Below are positions 45,912 through 55,154 of a stretch of 64,000 nucleotides of DNA, one piece after another. Under the pieces are notes generated by a model. That model did no database searches. It was not told where the DNA came from and saw nothing but the letters and a program-made list of their open reading frames with translations. The DNA comes from Alphaproteobacteria bacterium (GTDB lineage Bacteria > Pseudomonadota > Alphaproteobacteria > Caulobacterales > Maricaulaceae), in the NCBI GenBank assembly GCA_024278855.1, contig JAJRSJ010000006.1, positions 39,671-103,670 of the forward strand, read 5' to 3'. How positions within the stretch are numbered: the stretch's first letter is position 1; each line of letters starts with the position of its first letter. The position numbers were made by a program, and so were the translations under genes.

Positions 45912-46343
45912 ATGATAACAACCCAAAAATCAGTCAAACGAAAATTTTCGTCTATTTTTGGCGTCTTGCTCGCGTGGGTTTTTCTAATGTCCAGCGTAGG
46001 TTATGCCCAACCAACCTCAATGCAACGAAACGTACAAACGGCAACAAATATGCAAACTTCCGTACCCGCCGCCATTGCAGACGCACAAGCCAGTATCGAT
46101 ACCAGTACCGAAAAATGTATAGAAAAAGCCAAAACAGATAATTGCTGCCCGGGCGACCAACCACCCCCATGTAGTGGCGATGACAACTGCGCAGACCCTT
46201 GCGTGAGCGCAGGGCTTACTAGCGCGGTATTGAGCGAACCCACAGGTTTAACCGCCGCGCCGCGCACACATATTGCCCGCAGTAAACCTACGGCCAATAG
46301 CGGGCTTTCCCCCTATACCATATCCCCGCCTCCGCGAAACTAA
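45912..46343 (+). CDS. Secreted Cys-rich hypothetical protein of the copper module
   Basis: The protein has 143 residues. A signal peptide spans about 10-32 (SIFGVLLAWVFLMSSVGYAQ). The middle has six closely spaced Cys after a first one (EKCIEKAKTDNCCPGDQPPPCSGDDNCADPC), apt for disulfides or metal coordination. The C-terminus is Pro/Ser/Thr-rich. It sits 63 bases before the CusC-like gene and is probably its operon leader. The placement resembles small Cys-rich secreted proteins near heavy-metal pumps, but I do not recognise a family. Confidence 0.6.
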   Translation: MITTQKSVKRKFSSIFGVLLAWVFLMSSVGYAQPTSMQRNVQTATNMQTSVPAAIADAQASIDTSTEKCIEKAKTDNCCPGDQPPPCSGDDNCADPCVSAGLTSAVLSEPTGLTAAPRTHIARSKPTANSGLSPYTISPPPRN

Positions 46344-46406
46344 CACTAGACTTTGTGTGCTTTCGCACGCCTGTATCTCTGTTAGTTTTGTTGAGGAAAA
46401 TTCCAT

Positions 46407-47645
46407 ATGTACCGCATATTATTCGCCTTGGTGGCACCGGCTTTACTAAGCCTGCATACACTAAATACCAGCGCCCAAATCCCGCTGACTTTACCTGAAA
46501 CGGTCAATCTTGCACTTAAAATCAATGACCCAAGTGTCGCCGTATTTGGTGAACGTGCCGCTGCCTTTGAAGACCGAGCCATTGCAGATAGCCAATTGCC
46601 TGACCCGGTCTTAAACGCCGGTATCGCCAATTTTCCGCTGTCCAGTTTCGACTTTAACCGCGAGCCCATGACCCAGCTTAAATTTGGCATAAGCCAAAAA
46701 CTGCCCAAGGGCGATACACTGGCCCTGACCCGTGCCAAACGTCAAACCCAGGCTAAAGGCCAACGCTTACAAAAAGAATTGCGCGAAAGGCAAATTGTCA
46801 TGCAAGCCCGCCAAACTTGGCTGACATTGTATTATTGGCGCGCAGCGCGAAAACTAACAAAAGAGAGCCAACGCAAGGTCGGCGAGCTTGGCGGTGTTGC
46901 TGAAGCGGTCTACGCCACCGGGCGCAGCTCCTTACAAGATGTGCTGCGGGTGGATTTGGAGACGACGGCTCTTGGCGCCAAACTGATAGACATAGACAGA
47001 AACATGGACATAGCACGGGCGGACATGGAGCGGCTCATCGGACGTAGTGATGGGCAGAGGCCAATAACATCCGCATTCCCCGTCCTGCCTACGGTCAGCG
47101 GAGAGGCTAATATTCGGATCAAGCTGCCGCGCCATCCTGCCATGCAAGTGTTAGACGCGCGGATTGAAACCAAAAGCCGGGATGTAGATTTGGCCAAAGA
47201 GCAATACAAACCCGGCTTTGCCTTTAATGCCAATTACGGCTTGCGCGATTCTAGATCAGACTTTGGCTCAATTGGTGTCTCGGTGGAGCTACCTCTGTTT
47301 TCCAAAAAAAATAAAGACTACGCCCTTAGCGCCTCCAAACGTATGCGGGCGGCACAGCGGCTTGAACGCGACATGCAAGCTTTGGAGTTGGAGCGCTCTT
47401 TGCGCCGGGACTGGGCTCAATATACGCGCCTCGGTGAACGCATTACGGCTTATGAAAGCGATGTGCTCATCCGCGCTACCGAGACCAGTGAAGCGGCCAT
47501 GAGTGCTTACGAAAATGAGTTGGCGGATTTTTCCGAACTGATTAGGGCTGAACTTGCGGTTCTTGACATCAAACTAATCCTGCTTCGTTTGCGCATTGAG
47601 CGCGTAAAAGCCCAGACCAACCTTTTATATTTAAGTGGAGAGTAA
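46407..47645 (+). CDS. cusC: Outer-membrane efflux protein, CusC/TolC family
   Basis: The protein has 412 residues with a signal peptide ending near SAQ and the ribosome site gagga. It has the paired coiled-coil repeats of TolC-like channels (about 35-205 and 215-405), including VNLALKINDPSV and VGELGGVAEAVYATGRSSLQDVLRVDLE. It forms the outer-membrane duct of the tripartite Cu/Ag efflux pump with the next two gene products; the adaptor starts one base after its stop. Confidence 0.88.
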   Translation: MYRILFALVAPALLSLHTLNTSAQIPLTLPETVNLALKINDPSVAVFGERAAAFEDRAIADSQLPDPVLNAGIANFPLSSFDFNREPMTQLKFGISQKLPKGDTLALTRAKRQTQAKGQRLQKELRERQIVMQARQTWLTLYYWRAARKLTKESQRKVGELGGVAEAVYATGRSSLQDVLRVDLETTALGAKLIDIDRNMDIARADMERLIGRSDGQRPITSAFPVLPTVSGEANIRIKLPRHPAMQVLDARIETKSRDVDLAKEQYKPGFAFNANYGLRDSRSDFGSIGVSVELPLFSKKNKDYALSASKRMRAAQRLERDMQALELERSLRRDWAQYTRLGERITAYESDVLIRATETSEAAMSAYENELADFSELIRAELAVLDIKLILLRLRIERVKAQTNLLYLSGE

Positions 47646-47646
47646 C

Positions 47647-49182
47647 ATGAATATCTCGAAAATAATGACAATAGCCGGCATATTTATTCTTGGCCTCGGC
47701 AGCGGTGTTGCCGTGAACAAATATATCTTCTCGGACGGTAGCGCACCCCACACAGCCGACGCCAGCGCACCAGCCGAAAAACAAGTTTTATATTGGCAAG
47801 CGCCAATGGACAAAAGCTTTCGCTCGGACAATCCGGGGAAATCCCCCATGGGCATGGATTTAATTCCGGTATATGCAGAAGACAATGCCGATGATGACGG
47901 CAGAAACCTGGTGCGCATCAACCCGGTTGTGCAAAACAATATTGGTGTACGAACCGCTATTGTCGGCTCCAGCGACCAAGCTCCGCAAATCGAAACCGTA
48001 GGCACCATACAGATCGACGATGACCGCACGTCTGTTGTTGATGTACGCACAGAAGGCTGGATCGAGCGTATGCCTATCAAAGCTGTGGGAGACGAGATTA
48101 AAAAAGGTCAATTACTGTTTCAGCTTTATTCGCGACCACTGGTCAGCGCCCAGGAAGAATATTTACAAGCCCAACGTATGGGCCGCGAAAACCTGGTGCG
48201 GGCCACCAAATCGCGGCTCTTGTCTCTGGGTATGAATTCACGCACTATTGACCGCTTGACAAAGGACGGTAAATCAATCCGTTTGATGAGTATTTATGCG
48301 CCGCAAGGCGGGATTGTGACGGTTATGGGGGCCGGAGAAGGTGCATTTGTCAAACCCGGTATGAACATTTTGAAATTGGTTGATCTAAAAACCGTCTGGG
48401 CCATTGCCGATGTGTTTGAAGACCAGGTTCATCAGGTCAGGCCGGGCCAGCAAGTCATCATGCACATGGGCGGCATGCCGGGCCGCGAATGGAGAGGCAA
48501 AGTCGAATATGTCTACCCCACTGTCAACGCCAAAGCCAGAACTGTCCAGGTTCGCATCAGCTTTGACAACAAAGACGGTCTGTTACGCCCCGACATGTTT
48601 GCGCGCCTTACCATATTGACGGATCACAAAAACGGCGGCGCTAAGAGCATAGTATCAATCCCCCGCGAGGCCTTAATTAGAACTGGCCGTTCCGAGCGCG
48701 TCATATTGGCCCTTGGGGACGGCTATTATCAACCCGCCCAAGTGGTTTCCGGCCAGGAAATCGGCGATAATATCGAAATTTTATCCGGGTTAAAAGCAGG
48801 CGAGAAAATCGTAGTATCGTCGCAATTTCTGCTAGATTCTGAAGCAAGTTTGCGCGGTACGCTTTTGCGCCTGACGCCCGAAAACACGTCTGACACGCAA
48901 AACATGGACGCCGCCCCGGCCATAGGATTGGCCAAAGGAACCGTTGTCTCTTTAATGAAAGGCCACGGCATGGTCACTGTCGATCACGAACCAATAGAAT
49001 TGCTAGATTGGCCATCCATGATTATGCAATTTACCATAGATAGCGATTTATTGGAAAATATAGAGGTCGGTGACCATGTGACCATTTCCGTCCTCAGCAC
49101 GCCTGACGAAAATGGGGATTACACTCTTAGTCATATTGAACAGATGCAAATGCCTAAAATAGACGGGGAGGAAGAACAATGA
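47647..49182 (+). CDS. cusB: CusB-type periplasmic adaptor with heavy-metal-binding and CusF-like domains
   Basis: The protein has 511 residues (ATG after gtggag). A signal anchor (8-26) is followed by a short heavy-metal-binding segment (YWQAPMDKSFRS...NPGKSPMGMDLIPVY, about 49-76), the membrane-fusion hairpin and beta domains (110-425), and a C-terminal CusF-like domain (about 440-511). That domain has the motif HEPIELLDWPSMIMQF, whose His, Trp and Met residues match the Cu(I)/Ag(I) site of CusF. Fusion of the chaperone to the adaptor replaces a separate cusF gene. Stop and next start overlap by ATGA. Confidence 0.9.
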   Translation: MNISKIMTIAGIFILGLGSGVAVNKYIFSDGSAPHTADASAPAEKQVLYWQAPMDKSFRSDNPGKSPMGMDLIPVYAEDNADDDGRNLVRINPVVQNNIGVRTAIVGSSDQAPQIETVGTIQIDDDRTSVVDVRTEGWIERMPIKAVGDEIKKGQLLFQLYSRPLVSAQEEYLQAQRMGRENLVRATKSRLLSLGMNSRTIDRLTKDGKSIRLMSIYAPQGGIVTVMGAGEGAFVKPGMNILKLVDLKTVWAIADVFEDQVHQVRPGQQVIMHMGGMPGREWRGKVEYVYPTVNAKARTVQVRISFDNKDGLLRPDMFARLTILTDHKNGGAKSIVSIPREALIRTGRSERVILALGDGYYQPAQVVSGQEIGDNIEILSGLKAGEKIVVSSQFLLDSEASLRGTLLRLTPENTSDTQNMDAAPAIGLAKGTVVSLMKGHGMVTVDHEPIELLDWPSMIMQFTIDSDLLENIEVGDHVTISVLSTPDENGDYTLSHIEQMQMPKIDGEEEQ

Positions 49183-52100
49183 TTGCCGGGCTTATTCGTT
49201 GGTCAATTGGCAACCGGGTTTTGGTGATATTATTCGCACTACTGCTGACGGCGTGGGGCGGATATAGCCTCAAACAAACCCCGCTAGACGCCATTCCGGA
49301 TCTATCCGATGTGCAAGTTATCATCAAAACCTCTTACCCCGGTCAAGCCCCGCAAGTGGTGGAAGATCAGGTTACCTACCCCCTGACCACCGCCATGTTG
49401 GCCGTGCCGGGCGCCGTCACAGTACGCGGCTATTCGTTCTTCAATGACAGCTTCGTTTATATTATTTTTGAAGACGGAACCGATTTATATTGGGCTAGGT
49501 CAAGAGTGCTTGAATATCTCTCGCAAGTGGCCCCCACCCTGCCAACCTCTGCCCGCTCAGCCCTTGGCCCGGACGCTACGGGGGTTGGCTGGATTTACCA
49601 ATATGCGTTGGTAGACCGCACGGGCGGGCATGATTTGTCCCAACTCCGCTCCATCCAGGACTGGTTTTTAAAATATGAACTACAAACCGTGGAAGGTATA
49701 TCCGAAGTGGCCACCATTGGCGGCATGGTCAAGCAATATCAGGTCGTGGTCGATCCTGAAAAACTGCGTACCTATAATATCCCGCTAGCGAAAGTACGCA
49801 CAGAAATCCGGCGCGGCAACCAGGAAACCGGTGGCCGGGTTATCGAGATGGCCGAGGCTGAATATATGGTGCGGGCATCAGGCTATATCAAAGGCATAAA
49901 AGACCTGGAGGTCATCCCGCTCGCCGTCACCGAGAAAGGCACGCCAATTCTCTTGCGCGACGTGGCGAAAATTCGGCTTGGCCCTGAGCTTAGGCGCGGT
50001 ATTGGCGAGTTGAACGGCGAGGGCGAAGCTGTGGGCGGCGTTATCATAATGCGCTACGGCGAAAATGCCATGAACACGATTAACCTAGTTAAAGAGAAGC
50101 TCAAAACTCTACAAAAAAGCTTGCCCGAAGGTGTGGAAATCGTCACCACCTATGACCGCTCCTCTTTGATCAAACGGGCCGTGCATACACTTCAGGAAAA
50201 ACTGCTGGAAGAATTTATCGTGGTGCTTTTAGTCTGCGCAATCTTCCTGTTTCACGTGCGCAGTGCATTGGTGATCTTGCTTAGCCTGCCGCTCGGTATT
50301 CTGATCGCATTTATTGTCATGGGCGCTCAAGGTATCAATGCCAACATCATGTCACTTGGCGGCATAGCTATCGCCATTGGGGCCATGGTGGACGCGGCCA
50401 TTGTCATGATTGAAAACATGCACAAACACATAGAGCGAACGCCGCTGACCAATGAGAACCGTTGGAAAGTTGTCGCAAAAGCCGCGACCGAGGTCGGCCC
50501 GGCTCTGTTCTTCTCGCTGTTGATTATCACATTTAGCTTCTTGCCGATCTTTGCCCTTGAAGCCCAGGAAGGTAGATTATTTCACCCCCTCGCCTATACC
50601 AAAACCTATGCTATGGCGGGCGCGGCATTTTTGTCAGTGACTTTGGTGCCTGTTCTGATGGGGTATTTTATTCGCGGCAAAATAGTACCCGAACATAAAA
50701 ACCCGGTGAACTGGTTATTGATGGTGATTTACCGACCATTTATAAACCTGGTACTGAAAGCCCCGGTCGCCATGATTTTGGTGGCATTTCTAATCATGTC
50801 CAGTGCGCTCATTCCGCTTAACAGAATGGGTAGCGAGTTTATGCCGGATTTGGACGAAGGTGATCTTCTGTATATGCCGAGCGCCTTCCCGGCGGTTTCG
50901 GCTGGTAAAATGTCGCAGATTTTGCAACAAACCAACAAACTGATTATGACCGTCCCCGAAGTAGAAACCGCCTATGCCAAGGCCGGGCGAGCCGATACGG
51001 CCACAGACCCGGCGCCTTTGACTATGGTCGAGACCACTATTCGCCTCAAACCCAAAGATCAGTGGCGCGAAGGCATGACCACGGAAAAGCTCAAGAAAGA
51101 GCTAGACGCCTTGGTGCAAGTCCCAAGCCTGACCAATGTCTGGATCATGCCCATTAAAAACCGCATCGACATGTTGGCCACCGGCATCAAAACGCCCATC
51201 GGCATTAAAGTCGCCGGGCCGAATCTCAATGTCATTGGCGAAATCGGTCAGGAGATTGAAAAACTGATCAAGGACGTACCCGGAACATCCTCGGTTTACG
51301 CCGAGCGGGTTACGGGTGGCCGGTTTGTGGATGTGGACATCAAGCGCGAGGAAGCGGCCCGGTTCGGCCTTAACGTAGCCGATGTGCAAGCCTTTGTGCA
51401 AACCGCCATTGGCGGCATGACGGTAACGCAATCCGTGGAAGGTCTGGAGCGTTATCCCATCAATGTTCGCTATCCCCGTGAATATAGAGACTCGTTAGAG
51501 CGGCTCAAAAAACTACCAATCGTTACCAAAACAGGTGCGCAAATACCCCTGTCGCGCTTGGTGGATATTTCCATCTCCGGCGGCCCCGGCGTTATCCGCA
51601 GCGAAAACGCCCGCCTGAACGGCTGGATCTATGTGGATATTTCCGGTGTGGATATTGGCTCATATGTGGTGGACGCGAAAAAGGCGGTTGAAAATCTTGA
51701 ACTTCCTGCCGGATCCTCCCTGTCCTGGTCGGGCCAGTACGAATATCTGGAACGGGCCAAACAGCGCCTTAGCGTGGTTGTGCCGCTGACACTGGTAATC
51801 ATCTTGTTGCTGTTGTTCCTGAATTTTCGGGCTATCACTCCAGTGCTTATTATTATGGGAACTTTGCCCCTCGCACTGGTCGGCGGGTTGTGGTTCCTTG
51901 ATATATTGGGCTATAATATGTCGGTTGCGGTCGGGGTCGGGTTTATTGCTCTGGCCGGAGTTGCTGTAGAAATCGGTGTGTTGATGATTGTCTATCTGGA
52001 GCAAGCCTGGGCCGAGCAGGTCAAGTTGGCAAAGCAAGAAGGGCGGACGCTCACCCGCACTGACCTACGCGAATCCGTTATACAAGGTGCCTTGATGCGC

Positions 52101-52331
52101 GTGCGTCCCATCATGATGACCGTGGCCGTGATCATCGCCGGTCTCTTGCCGATCATGCTCGGTACAGGTACTGGTTCCGAGGTTATGCGCCGCATCGCCG
52201 CGCCAATGGTGGGCGGCATGACCAGCGCCACGGTTCTGACCCTATTGGTCATCCCCGCAGCTTTCTTGATTTGGAAAACGGCGGCTTTGAAACTGCCAAG
52301 AGAAAGGACACAAATTCTAAAAGGCGATTGA
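49179..52331 (+). CDS. cusA: CusA-type Cu(I)/Ag(I) RND efflux pump
   Basis: This 1050-residue inner-membrane RND transporter has 12 helices and two large periplasmic loops. The three-Met transport site of CusA is conserved in context: Met in DLLYMPS, in DPAPLTMVETTI and in NRIDMLATGIK. N-terminal motifs KQTPLDAIPDLSDVQVII and AIAIGAMVDAAIVMIENMHKH are typical of the heavy-metal (HME) subclass. It drives export of Cu(I)/Ag(I) from the periplasm by proton influx. Confidence 0.93.
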   Translation: MIAGLIRWSIGNRVLVILFALLLTAWGGYSLKQTPLDAIPDLSDVQVIIKTSYPGQAPQVVEDQVTYPLTTAMLAVPGAVTVRGYSFFNDSFVYIIFEDGTDLYWARSRVLEYLSQVAPTLPTSARSALGPDATGVGWIYQYALVDRTGGHDLSQLRSIQDWFLKYELQTVEGISEVATIGGMVKQYQVVVDPEKLRTYNIPLAKVRTEIRRGNQETGGRVIEMAEAEYMVRASGYIKGIKDLEVIPLAVTEKGTPILLRDVAKIRLGPELRRGIGELNGEGEAVGGVIIMRYGENAMNTINLVKEKLKTLQKSLPEGVEIVTTYDRSSLIKRAVHTLQEKLLEEFIVVLLVCAIFLFHVRSALVILLSLPLGILIAFIVMGAQGINANIMSLGGIAIAIGAMVDAAIVMIENMHKHIERTPLTNENRWKVVAKAATEVGPALFFSLLIITFSFLPIFALEAQEGRLFHPLAYTKTYAMAGAAFLSVTLVPVLMGYFIRGKIVPEHKNPVNWLLMVIYRPFINLVLKAPVAMILVAFLIMSSALIPLNRMGSEFMPDLDEGDLLYMPSAFPAVSAGKMSQILQQTNKLIMTVPEVETAYAKAGRADTATDPAPLTMVETTIRLKPKDQWREGMTTEKLKKELDALVQVPSLTNVWIMPIKNRIDMLATGIKTPIGIKVAGPNLNVIGEIGQEIEKLIKDVPGTSSVYAERVTGGRFVDVDIKREEAARFGLNVADVQAFVQTAIGGMTVTQSVEGLERYPINVRYPREYRDSLERLKKLPIVTKTGAQIPLSRLVDISISGGPGVIRSENARLNGWIYVDISGVDIGSYVVDAKKAVENLELPAGSSLSWSGQYEYLERAKQRLSVVVPLTLVIILLLLFLNFRAITPVLIIMGTLPLALVGGLWFLDILGYNMSVAVGVGFIALAGVAVEIGVLMIVYLEQAWAEQVKLAKQEGRTLTRTDLRESVIQGALMRVRPIMMTVAVIIAGLLPIMLGTGTGSEVMRRIAAPMVGGMTSATVLTLLVIPAAFLIWKTAALKLPRERTQILKGD

Positions 52332-52359
52332 CCGTAAAAGCAACAATGAGAACAAGGGA

Positions 52360-53124
52360 TCAACGATCACTGGGCACGCTGAGGAACTGCCATGTTTCCC
52401 CCTCAAGGCAGACTGCTGACAACATTCCCCCCTTACCGGCGCCCGTATCGATGGCAATTCTGTTACCAAAATGCGCCCCATGTTCAACCTCGGTATGTCC
52501 ATGAACAATGATGTGAGAATGTGGTTTTTTGTAATCAATAAAAGATCTACGTACCCACCGCATATCTTTTGGTCTTTGTTTTTCAAGGGCTATCTTCGGC
52601 TTTATGCCTGCGTGAACACACAAAAAATCGCCAAACTCAAAATAATCGTCAAATGAAGACAAAAACTCTATATGTTTCTTCGGCACAGCCCGATGTAAAT
52701 CCCAATATACAGACTTTGCATCCATATGAATTCGCCCTAAATTTTCGACCCCGTAACTCCGGGCCGTGCTTTTTCCTCCCACTTCAAACCAGATTTCAAA
52801 AATATCATCCTGGCCTGCAAGGGCTTTCAAAAAAAGCTCCTCATGGTTTCCCATCAGAAAAACAACATCTGCATAATCCGGATTAAACTCCATGAGGAAT
52901 TCAACGACTTCGCGGGATTGCCCGCCGCGATCAATCAAATCTCCCAAAAATACGATGGAAACCTTTTGACACTCTGGTTTGGTTTTTTCGCTTTCCTCTA
53001 TACGTGCCAGCAAAGATTTAAGCGCATCAAGACAGCCGTGAACATCACCAATGACATAGGCACGGCAATCAGGCGGGCCAGAGTAGGTTTTAGCGGCGTG
53101 TTTTTTTTTAAAAATATTGAACAC
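52360..53124 (-). CDS. Metallophosphoesterase, PPP-type serine/threonine phosphatase-like
   Basis: The protein has about 254 residues from a GTG with agga upstream; an ATG 33 bases earlier is in frame. The phosphatase motifs are GDVHG, GDLIDRG, GNHEE, VHAG and HGHTE, the di-metal site of PPP/calcineurin-like enzymes (bis(5'-nucleosyl)-tetraphosphatase or phosphoprotein phosphatase type). The N-terminal FNIFKKKH is a common leader in alphaproteobacterial members. It lies between the copper pump and the exopolysaccharide locus and may belong with the latter. Confidence 0.88.
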   Translation of the reverse strand: MFNIFKKKHAAKTYSGPPDCRAYVIGDVHGCLDALKSLLARIEESEKTKPECQKVSIVFLGDLIDRGGQSREVVEFLMEFNPDYADVVFLMGNHEELFLKALAGQDDIFEIWFEVGGKSTARSYGVENLGRIHMDAKSVYWDLHRAVPKKHIEFLSSFDDYFEFGDFLCVHAGIKPKIALEKQRPKDMRWVRRSFIDYKKPHSHIIVHGHTEVEHGAHFGNRIAIDTGAGKGGMLSAVCLEGETWQFLSVPSDR

Positions 53125-53227
53125 AAAAATTCCTAAGCCCAACCGGTGGTCGGACATTATGTCTCGAGCCCAAAGAGCAAATCAGCTATTACAGGTAAAT
53201 ATTTACAACACTCTAAACAGCAATCAC

Positions 53228-53977
53228 TTATCGGCGCGTGGCATAAATTGCAAATGTGTTTAGCAAAGGTACCGTTCTTAAGAATTCACGAAACGCAATG
53301 CGACTAGCGCTTTCTTGAATAAACACCATGTCATTTGGATATATTTTTGGATCCCGACCCGCAAATTTACGAATATCATTTAAGTTTACGGCCCGCACTT
53401 GCCGTTTACCATTTATTTCGCGTACTATAAAAATCTCTTTTGTCTTGGCATCAACGGTAACCCCTCCCGCGAGGGCAATCGCTTCAGATAGTTTTATAAT
53501 CTCGAACACTTCAAACACGCCGGGCTCTTTAACCGCGCCGTCAACAACAATTCTTCCCAATTTATGGGGCTCAATTTTCACTGTAATATTCGGGTTTCTA
53601 AGATATTGCTCTCCGTATTTAGCCGTCAGCATCTCTTGAACTGCCATAGTTGAAAGCCCGGCAATTTTTTGTTTGCCGATTAAGGGAAAATCAATGTCGC
53701 CGCCGCGGTTTACAACATATGTACTTGTGAGATTTTCCACATTGAATACGGTAATGTCCGCAAGATCACCGACTTTGAAAACATCCTGTTCCGTAAATGC
53801 AGTAATACTCCCTGGCTCGACGTCCGGGAATGCTTCATACAAATTATCGGGCATTTTAGCATTGGAATTTGACGATGGTAATACAGATGCACAAGCGCTG
53901 AGCAGCGCGAAACTGAAGCATGTAAACAAAACCCACAAGGCCTTCATTGGCTGTTGGAAGCGTACTTTTACAAACAT
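53228..53977 (-). CDS. Polysaccharide export lipoprotein, Wza/poly-export family
   Basis: This is a 249-residue protein from MFVKVRFQQ, with a further possible start at MKALWVLF. The lipobox LLSAC marks an outer-membrane lipoprotein. The Poly_export domain (FKVGDLADITVFNVENLTSTYVVNRGGDIDFPLIGKQKIAGLS) and a SLBB domain (VDGAVKEPGVFEV, LSEAIALAGGVTVDAK) follow. It forms the outer-membrane channel for polysaccharide export with a Wzc-type partner, of which one is partly visible at the window's right end. Confidence 0.88.
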   Translation of the reverse strand: MFVKVRFQQPMKALWVLFTCFSFALLSACASVLPSSNSNAKMPDNLYEAFPDVEPGSITAFTEQDVFKVGDLADITVFNVENLTSTYVVNRGGDIDFPLIGKQKIAGLSTMAVQEMLTAKYGEQYLRNPNITVKIEPHKLGRIVVDGAVKEPGVFEVFEIIKLSEAIALAGGVTVDAKTKEIFIVREINGKRQVRAVNLNDIRKFAGRDPKIYPNDMVFIQESASRIAFREFLRTVPLLNTFAIYATRR

Positions 53978-54545
53978 TCCCGTATTTAATCGTATCACGT
54001 TACGTCTCTTTTCATTGGTTGTAAGTATTGTCAAAATATCCCTTGCGGGCACCACATTTTATATAGGCTTAGCGGCTAACATGTCTTCTCAACAATGTAA
54101 ATAGACTGTCACATTCTTTGGCGTAATTTACTGTCGGGATTATATGTTTCCATCAACAGCCATGTCGTGATGAAAAGGTTTTTTATTCTTATTTTCGAGT
54201 TTTGCATTGATAATTCTGGGGACGGTCTTCTTTATCACCAACAGATGTCGTGAGCTCTTGACATTTTAGTATATGTTTTGCGATCATTTTTATCCGGCAG
54301 ATTTTTTTGTATAGCGAGGTTTCAATGCACGAAATGTGCGCTTGTCACGGCTTTGTTTGAGCCTGTCCTAAAATGTAATATAAAATTACTTACTTAAAAT
54401 GCTACGTTGGTGGCTTTCTTGTATCCCTGAAATAAATAGGGGGTATTTCCAATTGAATGTCCCAAACAACATGTTAAGAACCTCATGGAGAATTAGGCAT
54501 AACTTAAAAAAAGTGTGATGGAATTAAGATCAAAAGTACGAGAAT
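53978..54545. other. AT-rich intergenic region upstream of the glycan cassette
   Basis: This is a 568-bp gap between the Wza-like gene (minus) and the PglC-like gene (plus). The base composition becomes AT-rich here. It contains attctggggacggtcttctt near 54210, a string like those flanking REP-associated tyrosine transposase remnants, but no transposase ORF. Promoters for both divergent genes must lie here. No RNA gene or clear repeat is seen. Confidence 0.35.
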
Positions 54546-55154
54546 ATGAAAAGCATTAAAAAAGAAAAATTCATTCCGTCTAGGTATGATAAGAGTAAGC
54601 GATTTTTTGATTTACTAGTAAGCATAGTTTTTCTTCTCCTACTTTCTTTGGTTTTTTTTATCACCGCTCTTGCAATTTTTATTGAGAGTACAGGCCCTAT
54701 TCTTTACAAGCAAAACCGCATTGGAAGACATGGCAAACTGTTTACTCTTTTGAAATTCCGGTCAATGTCTAATGAGCAGCGCGATATTGCTCTTCAAGTT
54801 GGCAGTGATACATCTGGGGTAACAAAAGTAGGGCGCATTATAAGGCGTTTAAAAATTGATGAACTTCCGCAGTTGTTCAATGTTTTTACTGGAGATTTAA
54901 GCTTGATTGGGCCAAGACCATGTCTTCCTGAAACTTTAGTTGAATTTGGCGAACATTCGACATTACGTCACTCAATCAGGCCCGGGCTAAGTGGATTGGC
55001 ACAAATCAATGGTAATATTCACCTTACGTGGAAAGAACGCTTGGTGTTTGATTTAGAATATGTGAACAACCGGGGATTATGGTTAGACATTAAAATTTTA
55101 ATGCGTACATTACTAATCGTCCTATTTGGAGATGCTTGGGGTAAGCCTAAATGA
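54546..55154 (+). CDS. PglC-like phosphoglycosyl transferase (initiating sugar transferase)
   Basis: The 202-residue protein belongs to the short, monotopic class. A single membrane helix (about 20-47) precedes the bacterial sugar transferase domain: LYKQNRIGRHGKLFTLLKFRSM, then the Asp105-Glu106 catalytic dyad in LKIDELPQLFNVF, SLIGPRPCLP and RPGLSGLAQINGN. It links a sugar phosphate, often di-N-acetylbacillosamine-phosphate, to undecaprenyl phosphate in the inner membrane. AT-rich codons contrast with the rest of the window. It is coupled by ATGA to the formyltransferase and appears to have replaced the decayed homologue at 56829-57102. Confidence 0.9.
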   Translation: MKSIKKEKFIPSRYDKSKRFFDLLVSIVFLLLLSLVFFITALAIFIESTGPILYKQNRIGRHGKLFTLLKFRSMSNEQRDIALQVGSDTSGVTKVGRIIRRLKIDELPQLFNVFTGDLSLIGPRPCLPETLVEFGEHSTLRHSIRPGLSGLAQINGNIHLTWKERLVFDLEYVNNRGLWLDIKILMRTLLIVLFGDAWGKPK

